Positions 1-9,675 of a DNA stretch of 22,462 nucleotides are shown one piece after another. The first letter of the stretch is position 1, and every line of letters begins with the position of its first letter. The stretch is from assembly GCA_934574045.1 (NCBI GenBank), contig CAKTMK010000038.1, positions 1 to 22,462 on the forward strand, written 5' to 3'. The notes beneath the pieces are model-generated. The model saw only the letters and a program-made list of their open reading frames with translations. It had not been told where the DNA came from and did no database searches. Both the position numbers and the translations under genes were made by a program. The stretch is from an uncultured Oscillibacter sp. (GTDB lineage: Bacteria > Bacillota > Clostridia > Oscillospirales > Oscillospiraceae).

Positions 1-74
1 GGAGGTGACACCCGGATTTGAACCGGGGAATCAGGGTTTTGCAGACCCTTGCCTTACCACTTGGCTATGTCACC
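1..74 (-). tRNA. tRNA-Cys (GCA), 3' end cut by window
   Basis: Read on the minus strand this folds as a cloverleaf. A 7-bp acceptor stem pairs 68-74 with 4-10, and the anticodon loop CTGCAAA carries anticodon GCA for cysteine. The T arm has the GGTTCAAATCC pattern. Position 3 gives the discriminator U, and positions 1-2 give the CC of an encoded CCA whose last A falls just outside the window. It is the last tRNA visible in the Val-Asp-Phe-Gly-Cys cluster. Confidence 0.95.
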
Positions 75-141
75 GTCTCTGGTCTTATTATATGCGCCCC
101 GCCGGAAAAATTCCAGACCCGGCGCAGATTTTTTTGGGAAC

Positions 142-173
142 CAGAATGCCCACACATTCGTGTGGGCATTCTG
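142..173 (-). other. 14-bp perfect hairpin between tRNA-Gly and tRNA-Cys
   Basis: Positions 142-155 are exactly complementary to 160-173 around a 4-nt loop. On the transcribed (minus) strand the hairpin begins 3 nt after the CCA end of tRNA-Gly. It is followed by an A-run rather than a U-run, so it does not look like a normal intrinsic terminator in that direction. A processing signal or a decayed terminator are both possible. The function is not known. Confidence 0.6.
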
Positions 174-176
174 ATC

Positions 177-252
177 TGGAGCGGGCAACGAGGCTCGAAC
201 TCGCTACCTCCACCTTGGCAAGGTGGCGCTCTACCAGATGAGCTATGCCCGC
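177..252 (-). tRNA. tRNA-Gly (GCC)
   Basis: Minus-strand cloverleaf: the acceptor stem pairs 246-252 with 181-187, and the anticodon loop TTGCCAA holds GCC (glycine). The discriminator is U, followed by an encoded CCA at 177-179. It lies 3 nt downstream of tRNA-Phe, so the two must be separated by 5' and 3' processing of one precursor. Confidence 0.96.
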
Positions 253-255
253 AGG

Positions 256-331
256 TGGTGCCTTCGATCGGAATCGAACCAATGACACGGGGATTTTCAG
301 TCCCCTGCTCTACCAACTGAGCTACGAAGGC
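256..331 (-). tRNA. tRNA-Phe (GAA)
   Basis: Minus-strand cloverleaf: acceptor stem 325-331 with 260-266, anticodon loop CTGAAAA with GAA (phenylalanine), discriminator A and encoded CCA at 256-258. It is the third gene of the tRNA transcription unit. Confidence 0.96.
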
Positions 332-335
332 ATAT

Positions 336-356
336 GCGGGAAGCGGGGCTTCCCGC
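336..356 (-). other. 8-bp hairpin in the tRNA-Asp/tRNA-Phe spacer
   Basis: GCGGGAAG at 336-343 pairs exactly with CTTCCCGC at 349-356 around a 5-nt loop. It starts 8 nt after the CCA end of tRNA-Asp on the minus strand. No U-run follows before tRNA-Phe, so it is not a terminator in this direction. Confidence 0.55.
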
Positions 357-364
357 TGGGAAAA

Positions 365-441
365 TGGCGACCCGGAACGGGCTCGAACCGTCGACCTCTA
401 GCGTGACAGGCTAGCGTTCTAACCAACTGAACTACCGGGCC
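365..441 (-). tRNA. tRNA-Asp (GTC)
   Basis: Minus-strand cloverleaf: acceptor stem 435-441 with 369-375 (one G-U pair), anticodon loop CTGTCAC with GTC (aspartate), discriminator G and encoded CCA at 365-367. It is the second gene of the cluster. Confidence 0.96.
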
Positions 442-452
442 ATTTTGTATCG

Positions 453-470
453 TCCTGATGGGCTTCAGGA
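453..470 (-). other. 6-bp hairpin directly after tRNA-Val
   Basis: TCCTGA at 453-458 pairs exactly with TCAGGA at 465-470 around a 6-nt loop. On the minus strand it abuts the CCA end of tRNA-Val at 471. It is the third spacer hairpin in this tRNA cluster; the fourth spacer, Phe-Gly, is only 3 nt. Confidence 0.45.
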
Positions 471-547
471 TGGTGGGAACAACTGGACTCGAACCAGTGA
501 CCCCCTGCTTGTAAGGCAGGTGCTCTAACCAGCTGAGCTATGCTCCC
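471..547 (-). tRNA. tRNA-Val (TAC)
   Basis: Minus-strand cloverleaf: the acceptor stem pairs 541-547 with 475-481, the anticodon loop CTTACAA holds TAC (valine), the discriminator is A, and an encoded CCA lies at 471-473. It is the first gene of the cluster, about 35 nt downstream of the -10 box at 582-587. Confidence 0.96.
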
Positions 548-581
548 GAATGTCGTCCGCACTCGTCAGACGGCAAAAGTT

Positions 582-610
582 ATTATACAAAAAGGTCCCC
601 GTTCTGTCAA
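582..610 (-). promoter_or_regulatory. Perfect-consensus sigma-A promoter of the tRNA operon
   Basis: On the minus strand TTGACA (605-610) and TATAAT (582-587) are separated by exactly 17 bp, a full match to the vegetative consensus. Runs of A and T at about 620-642, just upstream of the -35 box, have the composition of an UP element. This is the expected make-up of a strong stable-RNA promoter. Confidence 0.9.
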
Positions 611-619
611 CAGGATTTC

Positions 620-643
620 GCAAAATTTTTCAAAAAATTTTGC
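620..643 (-). terminator. AT-rich inverted repeat: weak hslO terminator or UP element
   Basis: GCAAAATTTTT at 620-630 is repeated in inverse at 633-643 with a 2-nt centre. It sits between the end of hslO and the -35 box of the tRNA promoter. The stem is almost all A/T, so it would be a poor terminator. Its position just upstream of a strong promoter fits an UP element at least as well, and both roles are possible. Confidence 0.35.
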
Positions 644-666
644 CGGACGGTCAAAACCCTTGCGGC

Positions 667-1551
667 TCAGTGCTTTGCCGCCGCCAGCAGCGTCTCCAGC
701 TCCGGCCTTGTGAAGCGCTGCACCCGATCGCAGAAGCGGCAGGTCAGCTCCGCGCCCTCCTGCTCGTCGATCAGACGGCGCAGCTCCGCCGCCCCCAGAG
801 AGATCAGCGCCCGCTCCATCCGCTCCCGGGAGCAGGTGCAGCGGTACTCCACCGGGCTTTTCTCTAAAATTTCCAGTTCAAAGTCGGACAGCGCAGCCCG
901 CAGCAGGTCCGCAGGGTCCGGATGCTTCTCCAGAAGCTCCGTGACGGCTCCCGCCGCCAGAACGCTGCCCTCCACCTTTGCGATCACATCCTCCGGCGCG
1001 CCTGGCAGGAGCTGGATCAGGTATCCGCCCGCGCATTTCACGCTCTGGTCCCGGTCCACCAGCACGCCCAGCCCGCAGGCTGTGGGGATCTGCTCGGACT
1101 CCACGAAATAAGCCGCCAGATCCTCGGCGATCTCGCCGCCCATCAGGCCCACGGTCCCCACATACGGCTCCTTCATGTTCAGGTCACGGATGACCGTGAG
1201 CGTGCCCTCATGGCCCACGGCGCCGCCCACGTCCAGCTTTCCGTCCGGCCGCAGAGGAAGCTCCACCGACGGGTCGTCCACCGTCCCGCGGACGTTGCCC
1301 GCATTGTCGGACACGGCCAGCACCGTCCCCAGCGGGCCGCCGCCCCGGAACTGCAGCGTGACGCTGGCCCCGTCGTCCTTCAGGGCGTTTCCCATCATGG
1401 ACGCCGCCGCCAGCGCGCGGCCCAGCGCCGCCGTGGCCACCGGAAGGGTCCGGTGGATCGTTCTGGCCCGCTCCGTCAGGACGCGGGTGGAGACCGCCGC
1501 GGCCTTTACATATCCGTCGGCGGAAATGGCTCTTACAATCTGATCGCTCAT
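667..1551 (-). CDS. hslO: Hsp33 redox-regulated chaperone
   Basis: This encodes 294 residues, the usual length for Hsp33, a cytosolic holdase chaperone switched on by oxidation. The C-terminal zinc/redox switch is visible as Cys238-X-Cys240 (CTC) and Cys271-X-X-Cys274 (CRFC). In the family these four cysteines bind zinc when reduced and form disulfides under oxidative stress. The N-terminal part shows the family pattern, including DQIVRAISADG and the GGGPLG region near residue 70. The ATG overlaps the stop of the upstream methyltransferase by 4 nt (ATGA, 1548-1551), so translation is probably coupled. It is the last gene of the yerC-methyltransferase-hslO unit. In an anaerobe it would protect the proteome during oxygen exposure. 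Confidence 0.95.
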   Translation of the reverse strand: MSDQIVRAISADGYVKAAAVSTRVLTERARTIHRTLPVATAALGRALAAASMMGNALKDDGASVTLQFRGGGPLGTVLAVSDNAGNVRGTVDDPSVELPLRPDGKLDVGGAVGHEGTLTVIRDLNMKEPYVGTVGLMGGEIAEDLAAYFVESEQIPTACGLGVLVDRDQSVKCAGGYLIQLLPGAPEDVIAKVEGSVLAAGAVTELLEKHPDPADLLRAALSDFELEILEKSPVEYRCTCSRERMERALISLGAAELRRLIDEQEGAELTCRFCDRVQRFTRPELETLLAAAKH

Positions 1552-2318
1552 GCTTGTTCCTCATCTTTCTCCGGTCTGCGGCAGCGGTAGATCACCCGGT
1601 CCTCGTCGGGACGGGGCGCGCCGGAGCGCAGATCGCCGGTAACTCTGATATCCGTGAACCCGGCCTCCGTCAGCAGGGCGCAAAGCTCCGGCTCGTCCCA
1701 CGCCCGCTCCCGGTGCTCCTCCCACGTGCGATCCCACGCGCCGTCCGGCCGCAGGCGGAACAGGTCCACGCCGTAGGTGCAGACCTTTCTCTTTTCCGAA
1801 AACGCCGTCCGCCAGACGCAATAGCTCTCGTCCGTTTCGTCGATATACAGCCCGCCGTCCATCCGGCGCAGCTTATAGGGCGTGTTCACGTCGAAAATGA
1901 ACGGCCCGCCGGGGCGCAGCCAGCGGTACACCCGCCGCAGCGTCTCCCGCATGGCCCGGAGGCCCGTGAGATAGTTCAGCGCGTCCAGCGTGGACACGGC
2001 GGCGTCCACCGGCTCGATCAGCCGCAGGCGGTCCATGGACTGGTGCAGCAGCAGCGGACGCCGGTCCTCCGGCAGCGGCTCGGCCTTGCGGGCCGCCTCG
2101 GTCAGCATCTCCTCGGAGAGGTCCACGCCCGTCATCCGGTAGCCCAGCGCCGCCAGAAGGCAGGTCACCGTCCCGGTGCCGCAGCCAAGATCCAGCACCG
2201 TGTCCACCGGCCGGCGCTCCTTTTGCAGCAGACGGTGCAGATACGCCGCCCGCCGCCGGTGCGCCCCGTCCGCCAGCAGCGCGTCATAGGCGTGGGCCAG
2301 CGCTTCATACTCGCTCAT
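1548..2318 (-). CDS. Class I SAM-dependent methyltransferase
   Basis: This is a 256-residue protein with a Rossmann-type SAM-binding core. Motif I is VLDLGCGTGT at residues 41-50. The acidic residue that usually contacts the SAM ribose is Asp66 in GVDLS. A later FIFDVNTPYKL segment matches the post-motif region of the ubiE/Methyltransf_25-like families. The substrate cannot be read from the sequence; small-molecule and nucleic-acid substrates both remain open. Its start overlaps the stop of the YerC-like regulator by 4 nt (2315-2318) and its stop overlaps the hslO start by 4 nt, so the three genes form one tightly coupled operon. Confidence 0.88.
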   Translation of the reverse strand: MSEYEALAHAYDALLADGAHRRRAAYLHRLLQKERRPVDTVLDLGCGTGTVTCLLAALGYRMTGVDLSEEMLTEAARKAEPLPEDRRPLLLHQSMDRLRLIEPVDAAVSTLDALNYLTGLRAMRETLRRVYRWLRPGGPFIFDVNTPYKLRRMDGGLYIDETDESYCVWRTAFSEKRKVCTYGVDLFRLRPDGAWDRTWEEHRERAWDEPELCALLTEAGFTDIRVTGDLRSGAPRPDEDRVIYRCRRPEKDEEQA

Positions 2319-2605
2319 TTCTTCTCCATCCGTTCAAACACCTTGTCATAGCCGCCCACTCCAAGGCTCAGGGAGCGGTTGACCCGGCTGATGGTGGCGC
2401 TGGAGGCGCCGGTGCGCTCCAGAATGTCGTTGTAGATCATGCCGCCGTGGAGCAGCATGGCCACCTCGAAGCGCTGCTCCATGGCCCGCAGCTCCGAAAC
2501 GGTGCACAGATCCTGAAAGAAATCGTAGCACTCCTCCTCGGTCTTTAACAGGAGGATCGCCTTGTAAAGCTCTCCGTTCTTTTGCTTTTTCCCGATCTTT
2601 ACCAT
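2315..2605 (-). CDS. TrpR/YerC/YecD-family DNA-binding protein
   Basis: The 96 residues match the YerC/YecD branch of the TrpR-like superfamily in length and pattern: an N-terminal helical part with CTVSELRAMEQRFEVAMLL, then a helix-turn-helix at about residues 56-78 (MIYNDILERTGASSATISRV). Members are small cytosolic dimeric regulators whose ligands are mostly unknown. ATG at 2605 is preceded by AAAGGAG with good spacing. The promoter at 2657-2685 has a perfect 15-nt palindrome between its boxes, which would suit autoregulation by this protein; that is an inference. The 45-nt leader carries a direct repeat of GCGGCGCGC (near 2622-2648) of unknown meaning. Confidence 0.88.
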   Translation of the reverse strand: MVKIGKKQKNGELYKAILLLKTEEECYDFFQDLCTVSELRAMEQRFEVAMLLHGGMIYNDILERTGASSATISRVNRSLSLGVGGYDKVFERMEKK

Positions 2606-2656
2606 GGCCGGCTCCTTTCCCGCGGCGCGCAGGCTTCGCGGCGCGCCGACAAGTAC

Positions 2657-2685
2657 ATTTTACCTTTTTACAGTGTAAAAGTAAA
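2657..2685 (-). promoter_or_regulatory. Promoter of the yerC-hslO operon with a palindromic operator
   Basis: On the minus strand TTTACT (2680-2685) and TAAAAT (2657-2662) are 17 bp apart. Between them lies a perfect odd palindrome, TTTTACA-C-TGTAAAA (2666-2680), with 7-bp arms and one central base. A protein bound there would block RNA polymerase directly. The best local candidate is the TrpR/YerC-like first gene of the operon. Confidence 0.65.
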
Positions 2686-2860
2686 GGGCCGCTGGCAGGA
2701 ATTTTCGCCCCATCCCGGCGGGCGGCTCCGGCTGCGGGCGGCGTGACCGCAGACTGTCCCGGCGGACGCGCACTCCGGCGCGGGCCGCGGCATAGGCTGA
2801 AGCAGTCCCGTTCGGACCGGCGCGGGCCGCGCCGGAGGCGGAGCGTTGAAGGAGGCTGCC

Positions 2861-3556
2861 ATGTGCGATCAGATCAGGCTGGAACCGCTCGTCATCCAGC
2901 GGGAGTGGACGCTGGGGGACATCCCCGTTCTCACTGCGGAGCTGTCGCTCCCCCGTCCCGCGGACCGGGACGGACGAACCGCGCGGCGGCTGGAGCGGTA
3001 CTATCAGCTTTACGCCCGCTCCTATCTGCGCTACTGCGAGCGCTGGCTGTTTCCCCAATCGGCGGAGGCCTTCCGGCTGGCGCTGGAGTCCAGCGCGCCC
3101 CTGCCCCGGGATCTGGCGCGGCTGACGCATCACGTCGCCTGCAACGCCGGGGGCGTTCTGAGCCTGTACACCGAGGCGGCGGAGACCTGCGCCGGACGGA
3201 CGGAGCGGCGGCGGCACGCGGACACCTGGGACCTGTTCACCGGCAGCCCCATCCCTCTGTCCGCCTGCTTCGCCAGGAAAGCGCCGTGGCGCAAAACGCT
3301 GCTGCGCCGGGCGGAGGAGGATCTGGAGCGGCGGGAGCGGGCGGGTGTCCTCCGGCTGGACGGCGGCTGGCGGCGGCAGCTGCGCCGCAGCTTCAGCCCC
3401 GATCATTTCTACCTCTCGGAGACGGAGCTTTTCTGGTTCTGGCAGGCGCTCTCCGCCGTCGGCGGCGGGGCGTACGGTCCCGTTTTTTCCATGCCGCTGG
3501 GGGAAAACGATTGCTTTTTCCCAGGCATCCGTGCTAAAATAGAGACGGAAACATGA
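2861..3556 (+). CDS. DUF3298 (RsiV C-terminal-like) protein, no membrane anchor
   Basis: This is a 231-residue protein starting at ATG 2861, which sits 5 nt after AAGGAGG. The frame continues to a TTG at 2846, but that codon lies upstream of this ribosome site. The C-terminal part, from FSPDHFYLSETELFWFW through MPLGE (about residues 175-220), resembles the DUF3298 fold found outside the membrane in anti-sigma factor RsiV. No signal peptide or transmembrane segment is visible, so it would be cytosolic, unusual for this domain. The composition is rich in Arg and Leu. It is followed by the cytidylate-kinase-like gene, whose promoter lies in its last codons. The role is unknown. Confidence 0.65.
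   Translation: MCDQIRLEPLVIQREWTLGDIPVLTAELSLPRPADRDGRTARRLERYYQLYARSYLRYCERWLFPQSAEAFRLALESSAPLPRDLARLTHHVACNAGGVLSLYTEAAETCAGRTERRRHADTWDLFTGSPIPLSACFARKAPWRKTLLRRAEEDLERRERAGVLRLDGGWRRQLRRSFSPDHFYLSETELFWFWQALSAVGGGAYGPVFSMPLGENDCFFPGIRAKIETET
3511..3540 (+). promoter_or_regulatory. Promoter for the cytidylate-kinase-like gene
   Basis: TTGCTT (3511-3516) and TAAAAT (3535-3540) are 18 bp apart, inside the last codons of the DUF3298 gene. The flanks, TTGCTTTTT and TAAAATAGAGAC, closely match two other promoters in this window (4846-4873 and 9629-9657). Confidence 0.6.
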
Positions 3557-3600
3557 AAGCGCCGTGAGCGTCCGCGCCCGCGGTGAAAGGAGCATGGAGC

Positions 3601-4233
3601 ATGGAACATAAACTGGTATTGAACATCGGCCGCGAATTCGGCAGCGGCGGCCGCGAGATCGGCAAGCTGGCCGCCCAGCGGCTGGGCATCCCCTACTACG
3701 ACAAGGAGCTGATCGTGCTGGCGGCGGAGAAATCCGGCCTCAGTCCCGAATATCTGGCCAACCTCGACGAGCAGTCGGTCAGCAGCTTTCTCTATTCCTT
3801 CTCGGGAGCCAACTTCTCCATGGGGATGCGGATGCACAATGTCAACGTGCTGCCCCCCGCCGATCAGCTCTTTCTCTCTCAGTCCGAGGTCATCCGCGAC
3901 ATCGCGGGAAAGGGCGGCGCGGTGATCGTGGGCCGCTGCGCGGACTACGTGCTTCAGGGTAAGCCCAACCACCTCAACGTGTTCATTCAGGCGCCCATGG
4001 AGGCCCGCGTCCAGCGGGTGATGGCCCGCCACGAGTTGGACCGGAAAGCGGCGGAGGCCCTGATCGCCAAGACCGACAAGAACCGCGCCAACTATTATCT
4101 CCACTTCACCGGTGAAAAATGGGGCGACCGGAAGAATTTCAGTCTGATCCTCTCCAGCGCCATCGGCGTGGAGGCGTCGGTGGACATGATCGCAGAGTAT
4201 TACACCCGCATGGAGGAATGCGCGGGAAAGTGA
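3601..4233 (+). CDS. Cytidylate kinase-like family protein
   Basis: This is a 210-residue protein starting at ATG 3601, 10 nt after AAAGGAG. It begins with NIGREFGSGGREIGKLAA, the glycine-rich nucleotide-binding loop of the Cytidylate_kin2 family, followed by LGIPYYDKELI. The central part has VIVGRCADYVL, the equivalent of the core strand and helix of P-loop kinases. The family is related to CMP kinase, but its substrate is mostly untested, so phosphorylation of a nucleotide is an inference. The protein is likely cytosolic. It ends 7 nt before the GNAT gene, with which it is probably co-transcribed. Confidence 0.85.
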   Translation: MEHKLVLNIGREFGSGGREIGKLAAQRLGIPYYDKELIVLAAEKSGLSPEYLANLDEQSVSSFLYSFSGANFSMGMRMHNVNVLPPADQLFLSQSEVIRDIAGKGGAVIVGRCADYVLQGKPNHLNVFIQAPMEARVQRVMARHELDRKAAEALIAKTDKNRANYYLHFTGEKWGDRKNFSLILSSAIGVEASVDMIAEYYTRMEECAGK

Positions 4234-4240
4234 GGACGCC

Positions 4241-4801
4241 ATGTGCCTTGAGACGAAGCGGCTGATCCTGCGCCCGTGGCGCGGGGAGGACGCCCAAAGT
4301 CTTTATACCTATGCAAAGGACCCCCGGGTCGGCCCCATCGCGGGCTGGCCGCCCCACACCAGCGCAGAGGAGAGCCGCCGGATCATCCGGGACGTGCTCA
4401 GCGCCGGGGAGACCTACGCCGTGGTCCTCAAGGACGGCGGCGGGCCGGTGGGCAGCATCGGGCTGCAGCGGGGCGCGGCCGCCAACCTCCCCCTGCTGGA
4501 AAGGGAGGCGGAGCTGGGTTACTGGATCGGCGTTCCCTTCTGGGGCCGGGGCCTGATCCCGGAGGCAGCGGACGAGCTGATCCGCCGCGCGTTTGAGGAT
4601 CTGGGGCTGGAGACGCTCTGGTGCGGCTCCTTCGGCGGGAACGAGCAGTCCCGGCGGGTGCAGGCCAAATGCGGCTTCGTCTATCATCACACGGCGGAAA
4701 ACGTCCCGTGTCCGCTGATGGGCGATGTGCGCACGGAGCACATCACCTGCCTTCCAAAGGCCCGGTGGCTGGCCCGGCGGCGCGGAGCCGGTCTGAATTG
4801 A
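4241..4801 (+). CDS. GNAT-family N-acetyltransferase (RimJ/RimL-like)
   Basis: This is a 186-residue protein starting LETKRLILRPWRGEDA, the usual opening of RimJ/RimL-type acetyltransferases. The acetyl-CoA-binding motif A is at about residues 93-110 (LGYWIGVPFWGRGLIPEA), with the Gly-Arg-Gly pyrophosphate loop intact. The later NEQSRRVQAKCGF segment is the family's conserved N-x-x-S...GF element. The acceptor (protein N-terminus, amino sugar or small amine) cannot be told. The ATG is 7 nt after the kinase-like gene and its ribosome site, GTGAGGA, overlaps that gene's stop. A hairpin at 4814-4839 closes the unit. Confidence 0.88.
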   Translation: MCLETKRLILRPWRGEDAQSLYTYAKDPRVGPIAGWPPHTSAEESRRIIRDVLSAGETYAVVLKDGGGPVGSIGLQRGAAANLPLLEREAELGYWIGVPFWGRGLIPEAADELIRRAFEDLGLETLWCGSFGGNEQSRRVQAKCGFVYHHTAENVPCPLMGDVRTEHITCLPKARWLARRRGAGLN

Positions 4802-4813
4802 ATGCTGTGCAGC

Positions 4814-4841
4814 AGGAGCGGCGGATATCCGCCGCTCCTTT
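4814..4841 (+). terminator. Intrinsic terminator after the GNAT gene
   Basis: AGGAGCGGCGG (4814-4824) pairs with CCGCCGCTCCT (4829-4839) around ATAT. Only a short U tract follows, so termination may be partial. It separates the GNAT gene from the DUF4230 promoter at 4846. Confidence 0.7.
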
Positions 4842-4845
4842 CCAG

Positions 4846-4873
4846 TTGCTTTTTCCGCCGGAGCTGATAGAAT
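4846..4873 (+). promoter_or_regulatory. Promoter of the DUF4230 gene
   Basis: TTGCTT (4846-4851) and TAGAAT (4868-4873) are 16 bp apart, giving a 5' leader of about 33 nt. The sequences around the boxes, TTGCTTTTTCC and TAGAATAGAGAC, repeat those of the promoter at 3511-3540. Confidence 0.6.
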
Positions 4874-4913
4874 AGAGACAGAGAACGCGGACGCGTTCGG
4901 GAAGGAGGCTCCC

Positions 4914-5573
4914 ATGGAGAACACAGAGCAGAAGGACACCGCTGTCCCCGCCGGAGAGGCGCGCGGCAGGCGCCGCTTCCGTCCGCTCCACACGCTGCGG
5001 CTGGTGCTGCTGGCGGCGGCGCTGTGCGCCGCGGCGGGCGTGGGCTGCTATCTGGCGGGCCGCGCCGACGGAGCGGCCCAGCAGATCCAGAAGCTGGACG
5101 CGGTGGTGGTGGAGAACCGGCTGACCCAGATCAGCGAGCTGGCCAGCGTGAGCTGGTCGTACACCAACATGGCCCAGTTTGAGAGCAGCAACGAGTTTTA
5201 CGGCATGGCCGTCCCCTTTACCACGAAGAAGTTCATCCTCTCCTACGACGGAAAGATCAAGGCGGGCGTGGATCTGAGCCGCGCGGAGGTGAGCGTGTCC
5301 GGAACGGAGGTGACCGTCCGCCTGCCGGAGGCCGAGATCCTGTCCCACGAGATCGACGAGGACAGCGTGGAGATTTTTGACGAGAAAACGTCCATTTTCA
5401 ACCCCTTTACAGTGGAGGACTTCACCGCCTTTCAGGCGGACCAGAAGGCCGCCATGGAGGAAAAGGTCCTTGCCAGAGGACTTCTGACCGAGGGCCGTGA
5501 GCAGGCTCAGGCCAGCGTCCGCGCGCTGGTGGAGCCGTCCCTGCCGGAGGGCTGGACGCTTCGGATGGAGTGA
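4914..5573 (+). CDS. DUF4230 membrane-anchored protein
   Basis: This is a 219-residue protein with a basic N-terminus and one hydrophobic segment at about residues 28-50, so it is most likely a single-pass protein with its C-terminal domain outside. That domain has the DUF4230 pattern: SYDGKIKAGVDLS, RLPEAEILSHEIDEDS and the IFDEKTSIFNPF segment (about residues 105-165). The function of DUF4230 is not known. The start ATG 4914 follows GGAAGGAGG with good spacing. It appears to be monocistronic, with a promoter at 4846-4873 and a very stable terminator stem at 5591-5629. Confidence 0.88.
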   Translation: MENTEQKDTAVPAGEARGRRRFRPLHTLRLVLLAAALCAAAGVGCYLAGRADGAAQQIQKLDAVVVENRLTQISELASVSWSYTNMAQFESSNEFYGMAVPFTTKKFILSYDGKIKAGVDLSRAEVSVSGTEVTVRLPEAEILSHEIDEDSVEIFDEKTSIFNPFTVEDFTAFQADQKAAMEEKVLARGLLTEGREQAQASVRALVEPSLPEGWTLRME

Positions 5574-5590
5574 AGCCCCCTTTACACACC

Positions 5591-5635
5591 GCGCCCCCGG
5601 CGCAGAGAACGTCTCTGCGCCGGGGGCGCGCTTTT
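5591..5635 (+). terminator. Strong intrinsic terminator of the DUF4230 gene
   Basis: An 18-bp perfect stem (5591-5608 with 5612-5629) and 3-nt loop are followed by GCTTTTTA. It is unusually long and GC-rich. It may also limit read-through from the opposing histidine kinase gene, although no U-run exists on the minus side. Confidence 0.85.
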
Positions 5636-5724
5636 TATGCGCGGGTCCTGCGGGGCTTCCGCGCTTTCCATGCGTCCGTGTCCGGGGCGGCGCTTTTGAA
5701 AGCACGCGCACTGGGAACGCGGCG

Positions 5725-8733
<3,009 letters not shown>

Positions 8734-8782
8734 GCCCTCACCTCATCGCAGGCCCGTCCGGGCCTGTTTCTCTCTCGAGAAC

Positions 8783-8811
8783 AGTATAGCCCGTCCGCGG
8801 AGCTTTGGCAA
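8783..8811 (-). promoter_or_regulatory. Promoter of the hybrid histidine kinase
   Basis: On the minus strand TTGCCA (8806-8811) and TATACT (8783-8788) are 17 bp apart, in the gap between the PAQR gene and the kinase. The kinase can therefore be transcribed independently of the upstream gene. Confidence 0.65.
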
Positions 8812-8827
8812 GGTCTGTAAGCGCCCG

Positions 8828-9487
8828 TCAGAGCACGTAAAAATAGATCGCCGCGTAATGGAACAGGGACCCGGCCAGGATCAGCAGGTGGAACAGCTCG
8901 TGAAACGTCCACTCCGCGCTGATGTTGGGCTTTTTCACCGCGTAAAACACCGCGCCCACCGAGTAGCACACGCCGCCCAGCGCCACCAGCGTCAGGCAGG
9001 GCTGGCCCACGGCGGCGAAGTCCCGCGCCACGAACAGCACCGCCCAGCCCATCACCAGATACACCACCGTGGACAGAATGCGGGGCGCGTTGATCCAGAT
9101 CAGCTTGGCAAGGATGCCCGCCAGCGCCACCGCCCAGAGCGTCATGCAGAACCGGGCGCCCTTGGGCTGGGGCAGCATCACCATGGCGAAGGGCGTGTAG
9201 CTCCCGGCGATGAGCACGTAGATCATGCTGTGGTCCATCTTGCGCAGAAAGCGCTTGGCCCCAGCGGTGAACTCGTCGCCGGGATAGTAGTGGTACACGG
9301 CGCTGGCCGTGTACAGCGCCAGCGCCGACAGGCAGAACACCAGCGCGGCCCACAGCGTGGCCGCCGGAACGTCCAGCCCCACGCCCCGCAGCGCCATAAA
9401 AACGCAGCCCACCAGCGCCGCCCCCGCGCCCAGCGCGTGGGTCTCAAAGCTGACGCGGTCCTGCGCCTTTGCAATCAAGTCTTTCAT
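8828..9487 (-). CDS. Hemolysin III / PAQR-family membrane protein (TrhA/YqfA-like)
   Basis: This is a 219-residue polytopic membrane protein with about seven hydrophobic segments. It keeps the family's metal-site residues: the SAVYHYY helix (His66), RKMDHSMIYVLIAGSYTPF (Asp85, His86) and HELFHLLILAGSLFH (His196, His200). Despite the name, bacterial members are best linked to membrane lipid homeostasis; lysis is not a safe inference. I chose ATG 9487 because it follows AAAGGAG at suitable spacing. A longer frame to 9604 runs through the promoter region and has no ribosome site. The gene is divergent from ssnA. Confidence 0.9.
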   Translation of the reverse strand: MKDLIAKAQDRVSFETHALGAGAALVGCVFMALRGVGLDVPAATLWAALVFCLSALALYTASAVYHYYPGDEFTAGAKRFLRKMDHSMIYVLIAGSYTPFAMVMLPQPKGARFCMTLWAVALAGILAKLIWINAPRILSTVVYLVMGWAVLFVARDFAAVGQPCLTLVALGGVCYSVGAVFYAVKKPNISAEWTFHELFHLLILAGSLFHYAAIYFYVL

Positions 9488-9530
9488 AAGCTCGGCTCCT
9501 TTCCGAAAACCGTCATATATGATTTTCAAT

Positions 9531-9561
9531 ATTATATTACACCACGTGAAAAATATTTCAA
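9531..9561 (-). promoter_or_regulatory. Possible promoter of the PAQR gene
   Basis: On the minus strand TTGAAA (9556-9561) and TATAAT (9531-9536) lie in an AT-rich stretch ahead of the gene. The spacing is 19 bp, longer than ideal, so the exact boxes are uncertain. Confidence 0.4.
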
Positions 9562-9628
9562 GAGATTTAACGAATTTTTTTCTGGCAATTTTCACAAAAC
9601 GCACCTGAAAAATTTTTTGCCCGTCTGC

Positions 9629-9657
9629 TTGCTTTTTATGCTCCCGTCCGATACAAT
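9629..9657 (+). promoter_or_regulatory. Promoter of the ssnA-ygfK operon
   Basis: TTGCTT (9629-9634) and TACAAT (9652-9657) are 17 bp apart. Transcription would start near 9664, giving a leader of about 170 nt before the ssnA start. The boxes and their flanks match the promoters at 3511 and 4846. Confidence 0.7.
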
Positions 9658-9675
9658 AGAGCTACAATTTAAGAA

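Noticed and set aside
9488..9604. Longer N-terminus for the PAQR protein
   Set aside because: The extension crosses the AT-rich promoter region and lacks a ribosome site, while ATG 9487 has AAAGGAG at good spacing.
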